51,600 nt of DNA. Source: DASWVC01 sp036401335. GTDB lineage: Bacteria; Verrucomicrobiota; Verrucomicrobiia; Chthoniobacterales; JAFAMB01. A model generated the notes under the pieces. It worked only from the letters and a program-made list of their open reading frames with translations, ran no database searches and was not told the origin of the DNA. Made by a program: the position numbers and the translations under genes. Position 1 is the first letter of the stretch; each line of letters begins with the position of its first letter. Positions 1 through 6,687 of this stretch are shown in pieces. The stretch covers positions 1-51,600 of the forward strand of contig DASWVC010000119.1 of NCBI GenBank assembly GCA_036401335.1, in the 5' to 3' direction.

Positions 1-132
1 CGTTGGCCGTTCGTTGGGTTTCAAGGTCAAAGTAAACGATGTTCATGGATACTGAAATGGTGATGCCCGCCGAGACGGCTTCCGGGCGTCTGGCCCGGAG
101 CGGACGCGAAGCACCCAGTGACGTTGGTCGGC

Positions 133-1632
133 TTAGTCAAATGAGCCTGCCTCAAAACGGTAAAGGTTTTCCAACCCCGTCACCCGATAGGCTTCCACAA
201 CGCGGCCATCTGAGGCGTACAGGCGAACCCCGTTCTGACCGTCCGAACCCCATTTCAATTGCTTCACGTTCCGGGTTTTGGACACTTGGCAAAGGGGCAG
301 GCCGTCGCTGTTCACGAGCCAGGTTCCGGTCGGGTCCGCCACGGCCGTAAGCTGGAACAGGGTTTGCCGGGTGGTTTGCAGGGGGTTGTTGACAGGTTTG
401 ACCATGACCGGTGGCGATCGGTCCTGGTCGTTGCCGGTGGTCACCTTGCCATCCTTGATGTCGAAGCTGGAAAAATCTTCCCGAGACCGGTCAAACCATT
501 TTTCCCAGATGGATTGTCGGGCATTTGCATTCTGGAAACGGAGACCGACCACCCGTTCGCCGGTCTCCTGGCGCAGAAACAGCAGAAGGGTGTCACTGTC
601 CCGCGCTGCGCTCAGGCCGTTGGCGTTGCGCAGGTCGGGCGGCAACTCGAGGTCCCGAACCTGCCGGGCACGCAGGTTGAACTGCCGCACAAGCGATCGG
701 TCACCCTCGCGGCTCAGAATCCACACCGTCTCTTCCTGACCGGCGGCCAGCGCCAGAATGGGTTTGGGATCGCCGAGATCGAGGGGGTCGAGCCGTTTTC
801 CGTCGAACTGCCAAAGTTTGCCGTCGTCGGCCCCGAACACGATGCTGGCGTGCAGCAGCGCCACACGCGCAGGATTTGCCCCTCGCAAATCAATTTTTTC
901 CGGGCTCGAGCCGGTAAACAGCGTGGCGCCGCCCGTCCCCAGCACCACGGTGCGCGTGCCGTCGCTGTCCGCGTCCCGCAACCCGTCAGCTTGCTGGCTC
1001 CACGTCGGGCTGGGCGCCTGCGGGTCAAGCAGTTGAAGCGCGTCCGCATGGAGGACCAATAACCGGCGGCCGATGCCCTTGAGGTGTTCCCCGCGCGCCT
1101 CCTTCAGGGGACGGTGTTGCAATTCGGCCTGCTTCCCGTCGGTCAGGATCAGTTCCGGCTGGTCTGCCAACACGAGCACCGCCGCTCCATCCGGCCCGTA
1201 AAGGGCTGCGTCGAGCAGTTTGGCCGGACGTGCCGCGCCCGAGTTGTCGGCAAAATCATTGAAATAGAAAGCCTCCCCGGCGACTTCCACGGCATCACCC
1301 ACGACCACGCCACGGGCGTAGTACTTGCCGGTCGGCACCGGGCGTCCGTCGTCGTCGTTTCCATCCCAGTCGATGACCAGGCCGTTAAGGCCGGCCTTAA
1401 AGCTTTCCACGTTGGCTGCCCTGGCCAGCAGCCGCACCAGCTTGCCGTGGCTGTCGTACACGCCCAAGCTCACCACCCCTTCGACCGGCGGAGGCACAAA
1501 CATAAGCTGCCGACGGTTGCTGGCCTGTTCGTCCTGAGGATAAGCCGGCGGCGCGCCCAGGAGGAGCAGGCATCCGGCAAGGGCCAGGGCCGCGAAGCGC
1601 CGTTTCCGGCCCCGTCCCGGGCGTTTAGGCAT
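133..1632 (-). CDS. Secreted FlgD-Ig-like / propeller-like protein, unknown function
   Basis: A 499-residue protein with an N-terminal signal peptide: a basic start (MPKRPGRGRKRR), a hydrophobic stretch at about 13-30 and a likely cleavage site near AYPQ. Residues about 45-115 read as a FlgD Ig-like beta module (VSLGVYDSHGKLVR, then LNGLVIDWDGNDDDGRPVPTG). The rest is rich in short beta-like segments with recurring WSQ, LWQF and VWIL patches, compatible with a propeller, though no repeat family is recognised. Its ATG overlaps the stop of the upstream GH57 gene by 8 bases (shared ATGCCTAA), so the two are probably translationally coupled. The role is inferred only from context: an exported partner of an alpha-glucan enzyme. 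No catalytic motif is seen. Confidence 0.8.
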   Translation of the reverse strand: MPKRPGRGRKRRFAALALAGCLLLLGAPPAYPQDEQASNRRQLMFVPPPVEGVVSLGVYDSHGKLVRLLARAANVESFKAGLNGLVIDWDGNDDDGRPVPTGKYYARGVVVGDAVEVAGEAFYFNDFADNSGAARPAKLLDAALYGPDGAAVLVLADQPELILTDGKQAELQHRPLKEARGEHLKGIGRRLLVLHADALQLLDPQAPSPTWSQQADGLRDADSDGTRTVVLGTGGATLFTGSSPEKIDLRGANPARVALLHASIVFGADDGKLWQFDGKRLDPLDLGDPKPILALAAGQEETVWILSREGDRSLVRQFNLRARQVRDLELPPDLRNANGLSAARDSDTLLLFLRQETGERVVGLRFQNANARQSIWEKWFDRSREDFSSFDIKDGKVTTGNDQDRSPPVMVKPVNNPLQTTRQTLFQLTAVADPTGTWLVNSDGLPLCQVSKTRNVKQLKWGSDGQNGVRLYASDGRVVEAYRVTGLENLYRFEAGSFD

Positions 1633-3253
1633 AGTACTTCCAATCGAGGTCGGGAAACAGGTTGTCGCGGTACTCGCAGTTATTCAGGAAAGCTTCGTCC
1701 ATGGTGCCGCCTTTCAGGTGGTCGTAGAGCCGGGTAAACCGCAACAGGTGATCGCGGGTGCGCTTGGCGGCGTAGTCTCGGGCCGTCCCGGTTTTCATCA
1801 GAAACGCCCAATCGCTGGCTTGGGCGAGCAATAATTCCCGACCCATCTGCTGGAGCATGCGCGCCTTCCACTTGGCCGGTTTGGCTTCTGCGGCCCGCGC
1901 GCTTTCGATCATGCGACGCGCAGCCGCGTGCAGGTGCGGGTAGATCCAGGCATTGGCTTCGTCCAACCAGACTTCCCAAAAACCTTTGTGCCCCCAGCTG
2001 GACGGGCTCGGGGTGACCACTTGCAAAGTATCGTGCCGTTCCAAATACCCGGAGGGGGTTATTAGCCGGAATTCCTGCTGGTCGTACACCGCTTTACGGA
2101 TGAAAAGGTTGAGGAACTGCGGGCCCTCGTACCACCAGTGGCCGAACAGTTCGGCGTCAAAAGGGCTGACCACAATGGGTTCGATCTGGGTGACATCGAC
2201 CAGGTGTTGCAGCTGTTTGGCCCGGCTGTTCATGAAATCGCCGGCGTGCCAATCGGCTGCTCCCTGGGCCCAGCCCGGGACGTACACTTCCTTCTGCGTG
2301 GTCCGGCCCGTGATCCGGTGGTATTTGATGCCGGTATTCTTGCGTTGGCCGTCCGGAGGCAGAAACGGCCGCAGGTAATCGAGGTCGAGGTCAAAACCGA
2401 TGTCGCGGTAAAAATCTCGGTAGGCCGGGTCGCCGGGGTACCCTTCCCGGGCACTCCACACCTGTTTCGCAGATTCCCGGTCGCGGGAGAAGACGGCGGG
2501 CCCGGCAGGGGTGAAACAGGGGGCGTAAATCGCGTAGCGCGGGCGTGGATGGCCGAACATCAGCCCATGGGCATCCAGGATGAACCAACGGATCTCGGCC
2601 TCAGCCAAAACCTTTTCGAGGCCCTGGAAGTAGGCGCACTCCGGCAGCCAGATGCCGCGCGGAGGCCGTCCAAAACTGCGGACGTACCGGTCGCGACCGA
2701 TCAGCACCTGGGCACGCACCGCCTCCGGCGTTTGTTCCATCAGCGGCAGGAAACCGTGCGTGGCGGCGCAGGCGATGATCTCCAGGACGCCGAGGTCCTG
2801 AAACCGCCGGAACGCCTGGACGAGGTCGCGCTGGAGCCGTTCAACGTAGATCTCCCTGATTTCGAGAAAGCGCGAATGGTAAAGCCGGGCCAGGTGGTTG
2901 TACTCGGGCTGATGTTGGGTGCGGTCGATTTCGGAGCGGGAAAGCCGGATGGCTCGGTCCAGGTAACGCAGGTAACGGTCACGCAGCAGCTCGTCGTCCA
3001 ACATGGCGCACAACGTGGGCGTGAGCGACATGGTAAGCTGGAAAGGCACTCCGTCTCGCACGAGACCTTCCAGAACTTGCCAGATCGGGACGTACGTTTC
3101 CGTGATGGCTTCGTACAACCAGTCTTCCTCCAGGAATTCCGGGTACTCCGGGTGGTGAACAAAAGGGAGGTGCGCGTGCAACACGAGGGCGAGGTAACCT
3201 TTTTGCATGCCGCTATGACTTAACGCCAAATCCGACGGGTGAAGCAAAGACAT
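1625..3253 (-). CDS. GH57 (DUF1957-type) alpha-glucan branching enzyme-like protein
   Basis: A 542-residue glycoside hydrolase family 57 protein with no signal peptide, so probably cytoplasmic. The family N-terminus GYLALVLHAHLPFVHHPEY is clear. The predicted nucleophile is Glu205 in IWLPECAY and the acid/base is Asp366 in SPFDAELFGHWWYEG, matching the Glu and Asp known for TK1436-type branching enzymes. The C-terminal helical region typical of DUF1957 follows. In this subfamily the reaction is alpha-1,4 chain cleavage and transfer to form alpha-1,6 branches, so a glycogen role is inferred. Met16 (position 3208) sits two residues before GYL and is an alternative start, but an AG-rich patch before 3253 favours the longer form. 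It is divergent from the hydrolase at 3313 and overlaps the downstream secreted gene by 8 bases. Confidence 0.93.
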   Translation of the reverse strand: MSLLHPSDLALSHSGMQKGYLALVLHAHLPFVHHPEYPEFLEEDWLYEAITETYVPIWQVLEGLVRDGVPFQLTMSLTPTLCAMLDDELLRDRYLRYLDRAIRLSRSEIDRTQHQPEYNHLARLYHSRFLEIREIYVERLQRDLVQAFRRFQDLGVLEIIACAATHGFLPLMEQTPEAVRAQVLIGRDRYVRSFGRPPRGIWLPECAYFQGLEKVLAEAEIRWFILDAHGLMFGHPRPRYAIYAPCFTPAGPAVFSRDRESAKQVWSAREGYPGDPAYRDFYRDIGFDLDLDYLRPFLPPDGQRKNTGIKYHRITGRTTQKEVYVPGWAQGAADWHAGDFMNSRAKQLQHLVDVTQIEPIVVSPFDAELFGHWWYEGPQFLNLFIRKAVYDQQEFRLITPSGYLERHDTLQVVTPSPSSWGHKGFWEVWLDEANAWIYPHLHAAARRMIESARAAEAKPAKWKARMLQQMGRELLLAQASDWAFLMKTGTARDYAAKRTRDHLLRFTRLYDHLKGGTMDEAFLNNCEYRDNLFPDLDWKYYA

Positions 3254-3312
3254 CTTTCAGCTTTCTCGACCTTGCTTGACGGCCCGGCGGGTTTGCGCGG
3301 TAAATAGCGGCC

Positions 3313-4335
3313 GTGAACTTCCTTCGGACGCTTCGGTTCGGGTTGGGCCTTGCCGCGCTGGCTGCCGGCCCGCTCCCCGCGCAGGAAAAACCATTGCCGG
3401 AGAAGTACGATGCCCCCCTCGGGATAAACTTTGAAGAAATCAAGTACCCGTACCCGACGGCCTTCCTGAACCTGTACGTCGAGGGTCAGGACGTCAGGAT
3501 GTGTTTCATGGACGTGCCGCCCGCCAAAAATCCGAATGGCCGCACGGTGTTGCTGCTGCATGGGAAAAATTTTTGGGGCGCTTACTGGGCCGATACCATC
3601 CGGTTCCTTTCCGATCGCGGCTTCCGGGTGGTCGTGCCTGACCAGATCGGATTTGGCAAATCCACCAAGCCCGACATCCATTACAGCTTCGATTTTCTAG
3701 CGGAGAACACCGCCGGGTTGCTTGACCTCTTGCAAATCCAGCGGGCCAACGTTGTCGGCCATTCCATGGGAGGGATGGTTGCCATCCGGTTTGCCCGGTT
3801 GTACCCGGGGCGCACAGAATCCCTGATCCTGGAAGACCCGATCGGCATGGAGGATTACCGTCTTGTGGTGCCTCCGGCCCCGCTCGAACAGCTTTACCAG
3901 CAAGAGCTCAACACCAACCTCGGAGATTACCGTAAGTACGTCCAAAGCTACTTTGTGACCTACCCGCCGGACAAAGCGGAAACCTTCGTCGAACCGCGCC
4001 TTCGGGTCAGCCTCAGTGGCGATTTTCCGCGCTGGGCCCGCGCCGCCGCATTGACCACGATGATGATCTACCAGCAACCCGTCTGTTACGAGTTTTCCGA
4101 AATCAAGGTTCCAGCGCTGTTGATCGTTGGCCAGGAAGACCACACGGCGGTCGGACGGGACCGCGCGCCGATCGATCTGCGACGCAACCTCGGGCATATC
4201 CCGGAACTCGCCCATAAACTCGTTGGCCAGCTTCCAGGCTCGCGCCTGGTGGAACTGCCCAATGTCGGCCATATCCCGCACCTGGAGGCACCAGATCAGT
4301 TCCATCAGGCACTTGAGGAGTTCCTCAAACGCTGA
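3313..4335 (+). CDS. Secreted alpha/beta-hydrolase
   Basis: A 340-residue alpha/beta-hydrolase fold protein starting at GTG. An N-terminal signal peptide (about residues 1-23, ending LPAQE) suggests export. The oxyanion region is LLHGKNFWG, the nucleophile elbow is GHSMGG with Ser151, the acid is Asp276 in VGQEDHTA and the base is His320 in NVGHIPH, so the triad is intact. The closest functional group is the broad esterase, epoxide hydrolase and haloalkane dehalogenase-like set; the substrate cannot be read from sequence. The start lies 59 bases from the divergent GH57 gene. The caspase-like secreted gene follows on the same strand after 66 bases, so the two may be co-transcribed. Confidence 0.9.
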   Translation: MNFLRTLRFGLGLAALAAGPLPAQEKPLPEKYDAPLGINFEEIKYPYPTAFLNLYVEGQDVRMCFMDVPPAKNPNGRTVLLLHGKNFWGAYWADTIRFLSDRGFRVVVPDQIGFGKSTKPDIHYSFDFLAENTAGLLDLLQIQRANVVGHSMGGMVAIRFARLYPGRTESLILEDPIGMEDYRLVVPPAPLEQLYQQELNTNLGDYRKYVQSYFVTYPPDKAETFVEPRLRVSLSGDFPRWARAAALTTMMIYQQPVCYEFSEIKVPALLIVGQEDHTAVGRDRAPIDLRRNLGHIPELAHKLVGQLPGSRLVELPNVGHIPHLEAPDQFHQALEEFLKR

Positions 4336-4401
4336 GCCGGTCGGACCGACGGCGCATTTGCCTGCTTGTGGGCTTCGTTGGTCCGCGCTAGACCTTCAGC
4401 C

Positions 4402-5145
4402 ATGGCTCGGTTTTTATTCGTGGCTGCTCTTTTTGGGTTGATGACCCGCGTTCTCGCCCAGAACCCGGCTGGTCCGCCACCCGCTCCCGCTGTGTTCGCG
4501 CCGGATCGGGGCGAACACGTCGTGGTAACGGGCGGCGTTTCGCTTTGGGAGTGGGAAAAATACAAGGTCGAACCGCACGACCATTGGTGGCTGAACTTTA
4601 TTCGCGCCAGCCGGATTCGCATCGAACAACTGCGGCAACAATATGGGCCGAATGCCCGGATCAGCTGGCTGGTGTTCCGGCCGGCTTACCAGAGGCGCCA
4701 ACGCCAGGAAGCCGAAAACCTGTTCAGCGTCATCGATTCAGTGCGCGACAAATACCGGGTTCAGCTCATCTACTTTCGGAACGCCGACGAACTTTGCGCT
4801 TACCTGGACCGCGGCGAGGACCGCAGCCGGTACAAAATTGCGTCCCTGGATTATTTCGGACACTCGAACCGTGCCTGCTTCATGTTCGATTACAGCAACC
4901 AGATCGGGAGCGCCTCCAAAGCCTGGCTCCACGAGTCAGAGCTGGCCGGTAAACTGCACCGGGGCATTTTTGTAAGGAACGCCGACGTGAAAGCCTGGGG
5001 CTGTTACACCGGCGAGGAGATGTCGCGGTACTGGTACGACGCGACTGGCGCACGCATGCTTGGCGCGGTGGGCAAAACACAGTACCTGACCGACGAACTC
5101 CCGGTCCTGAGTTCACCCACCGGAAAATGGACGTACGGATTGTAG
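4402..5145 (+). CDS. Secreted protein with caspase-like His/Cys motifs
   Basis: A 247-residue exported protein. The ATG at 4402 gives a textbook signal peptide (MARFLFVAALFGLMTRVLAQ); a TTG 36 bases upstream would bury it. No family is recognised with certainty. The mature part has an alternating strand/helix pattern, a hydrophobic strand ending in the motif SLDYFGHSN (His154), then VKAWGCYTGEE (Cys201) followed by GARMLGAVGKTQY. The order and spacing of a GH-turn after one strand and a GC-x-G after the next resemble clan CD (caspase, gingipain, CHAT, DUF4347) folds, where His and Cys form the dyad. This is inference from pattern, not a family match. It follows the secreted hydrolase at 3313. 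Confidence 0.78.
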   Translation: MARFLFVAALFGLMTRVLAQNPAGPPPAPAVFAPDRGEHVVVTGGVSLWEWEKYKVEPHDHWWLNFIRASRIRIEQLRQQYGPNARISWLVFRPAYQRRQRQEAENLFSVIDSVRDKYRVQLIYFRNADELCAYLDRGEDRSRYKIASLDYFGHSNRACFMFDYSNQIGSASKAWLHESELAGKLHRGIFVRNADVKAWGCYTGEEMSRYWYDATGARMLGAVGKTQYLTDELPVLSSPTGKWTYGL

Positions 5146-5328
5146 AATTGTATTAGTTGTATGAATTTTAACAATTGTATCAATTTAGGAGGTAGGGTTC
5201 GCAGCCGGCTTTTCGGTTTTCAGGATTTGAGGAGCCGCGGACCGATGCCAATGGAAAAACAATTGGACCGATGGTTTCAAAGTCATGGCGAGATCCTTTA
5301 TCTATTCTGTCATTGATACCATTTTCCC
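5141..5328. repeat. AT-rich intergenic segment with inverted GTATCAAT/ATTGATAC boxes
   Basis: The gap before bioB is much richer in A and T than its surroundings at both ends. The left end carries repeated ATTGTA-type words, including ACAATTGTATCAATTT (5171-5186). The right end has GTCATTGATACCATTTT (5310-5326). GTATCAAT at 5177-5184 and ATTGATAC at 5312-5319 are perfect inverted copies. The same words recur at 6272-6613, 10491-10600 and in part at 48227-48250. A bioB regulator site cannot be excluded, but the boxes are not specific to this gene. A purine-rich patch (TTAGGAGGTAGGG, 5184-5196) is too far from the bioB ATG to be its ribosome binding site. Confidence 0.55.
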
Positions 5329-6273
5329 ATGCGCCTCGCTGAACTTGAGTCTGCGTACCGGCAGCCGTTCTTTGACCTGATTTCGCGTGCCAGGGTTGTT
5401 TACCTGGAACATTGGGAACGTTCGGAAGTGCAGCTTTGCACTTTGCTCAGCATCAAGACCGGTGGCTGCAGCGAAGATTGTTCCTACTGCGCCCAGAGCG
5501 CACGCTACGCCACGGGGTTGCAGCGTGAAAGCCTTCTGACGAAGGAACAAGTCATGGCGGTGGCGCAGCGGGCGAAAGCAAATGGATCCACCCGTTTCTG
5601 CATGGGCGCAGCCTGGAAAGGGGTGCGGGCCGGAGATCCCCGATTTCTCCGTGTCTTGGACATCGTGCGTGAGGTCGCGCGGCTTGGTCTGGAGGTTTGC
5701 GTTACCCTCGGACAGCTTTCCCGGCCGGAAGCGGAGGCATTACGCGAGGCTGGGGTAACGGCTTACAACCATAACATTGACACTTCGGAAGATTATTATC
5801 CCGAGATCGTCAGCACCCACACTTTCCAGGATCGGCTGGACACGATCCGGGCGGTGCAGGAATCCGGACTTTCCCTTTGTTGCGGCGGGATCATCGGAAT
5901 GGGAGAGACAGAGCGTGATCGGTTGAAGATGCTTGAGGTATTATCGGAACTCGAGCCCGCACCGGAAAGTGTGCCGATCAACTGCCTGGTGCCCATCCCG
6001 GGCACCCCGCTGGCCGAGCAAGCACCGGTAGACACATTCGAGCTGATCCGATTGGTGGCCACGGCTCGGATCGCTCTGCCGAAAGCCAAGGTCCGCCTCT
6101 CGGCAGGCCGAACCAGGCTTTCCCGCGAAGCGCAGGCACTCTGTTTTTTTGCGGGTGCCAACTCAATCTTTTACGGAGATAAGCTGCTCACCACGGGCAA
6201 CCCGGGTGTCACTGAGGACCGGGCGCTGCTGAGCGCGCTGGGTCTAGCGGTAGCGGGGGAGGAAAATGTGTGA
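5329..6273 (+). CDS. bioB: Biotin synthase
   Basis: A 314-residue radical SAM enzyme that inserts sulfur into dethiobiotin, the last step of biotin synthesis. The [4Fe-4S]/SAM motif is GGCSEDCSYCAQS with Cys47, Cys51 and Cys54. The [2Fe-2S] ligands expected from E. coli BioB are present as Cys91 (FCMGAAW), Cys124 (VCVTLGQ), Cys184 (LCCGGIIGMGE) and Arg256 (VRLSAGR). The C-terminal signature FFAGANSIFYGDKLLTT is intact. Length is normal for the family and the start is the first in-frame ATG after a short AT-rich leader. No other bio genes are adjacent; upstream is an unrelated secreted gene and downstream a repeat element, so it is probably a stand-alone unit. Confidence 0.97.
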   Translation: MRLAELESAYRQPFFDLISRARVVYLEHWERSEVQLCTLLSIKTGGCSEDCSYCAQSARYATGLQRESLLTKEQVMAVAQRAKANGSTRFCMGAAWKGVRAGDPRFLRVLDIVREVARLGLEVCVTLGQLSRPEAEALREAGVTAYNHNIDTSEDYYPEIVSTHTFQDRLDTIRAVQESGLSLCCGGIIGMGETERDRLKMLEVLSELEPAPESVPINCLVPIPGTPLAEQAPVDTFELIRLVATARIALPKAKVRLSAGRTRLSREAQALCFFAGANSIFYGDKLLTTGNPGVTEDRALLSALGLAVAGEENV

Positions 6274-6383
6274 ATTGTAACGATTGTATCAATGACTGCA
6301 ATGCTGGCGCGGACCGTGCCTCCTGCATTAAGATACAGGTATGGGGCCTTAAAGGGCGACCGACTCGAGCGCCGGTCCGGTAG

Positions 6384-6405
6384 GGCGGCGAGTCCCTTCG
6401 CCGCC
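6384..6405. repeat. Dispersed palindromic repeat, copy 1
   Basis: A perfect 8-bp hairpin arm, GGCGGCGA, then loop GTCCCT, then TCGCCGCC. Flanking bases (GGTAG before, GGG after) are shared with the copies at 6489-6510 and 51423-51444, so the repeat unit is longer than the hairpin. Confidence 0.8.
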
Positions 6406-6488
6406 GGGCAACGTCCCGCCCGGTGACGCAGGCACACTCGCCTTTTCCCCCCGAGGCCCGCCCCCCTTCGACCCCTGTCGTCCTTCCC

Positions 6489-6510
6489 GGCGGCGAAGGG
6501 ACTTGCCGCC
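6489..6510. repeat. Dispersed palindromic repeat, copy 2 (inverted)
   Basis: Reverse-oriented copy of the palindrome with one change: on the minus strand the left arm reads GGCGGCAA, the right arm TCGCCGCC. The flanking GGCAGG before and GGGAAGGA after align with copy 1. It pairs head to head with copy 1 inside the 6272-6613 element. Confidence 0.75.
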
Positions 6511-6687
6511 CTGCCAGATCGCCCTTAGCAGAAATCGCGATGGACAGCCAAATGGACCCCTGAGGCAAGCCAAGTTCATTGCAATGCCTTCACTGATAGA
6601 ATTGTTACAATTCTTACAATTTTTATAATTCCTCTTCCCTATTTGCCGGTTGCCAGCTAGCCGGCTTCCGCCGAAGGTCCCCGTGCG

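Larger units (their letters stand above)
6272..6613. repeat. Near-symmetric inverted non-coding element (MITE/REP-doublet-like)
   Basis: No credible gene lies between bioB and the helicase. The left end (6272-6291) begins GAATTGTAACGATTGTATCA. The reverse complement of the right end (6594-6613) begins GAATTGTAACAATTCTATCA, matching at 18 of 20 positions, and GCAATG follows inside both arms. About 110 bases inward each arm carries the dispersed palindrome (6384-6405 and, inverted, 6489-6510). Between them are matching blocks such as TTAAAGGGCGACC on the left and CTAAGGGCGATC on the reverse-complemented right arm. The segment is therefore two diverged units of about 120-130 bases head to head. 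The left end overlaps the bioB stop by two bases. Whether it is mobile, structural RNA or a BIME-like repeat is not known. Confidence 0.7.
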
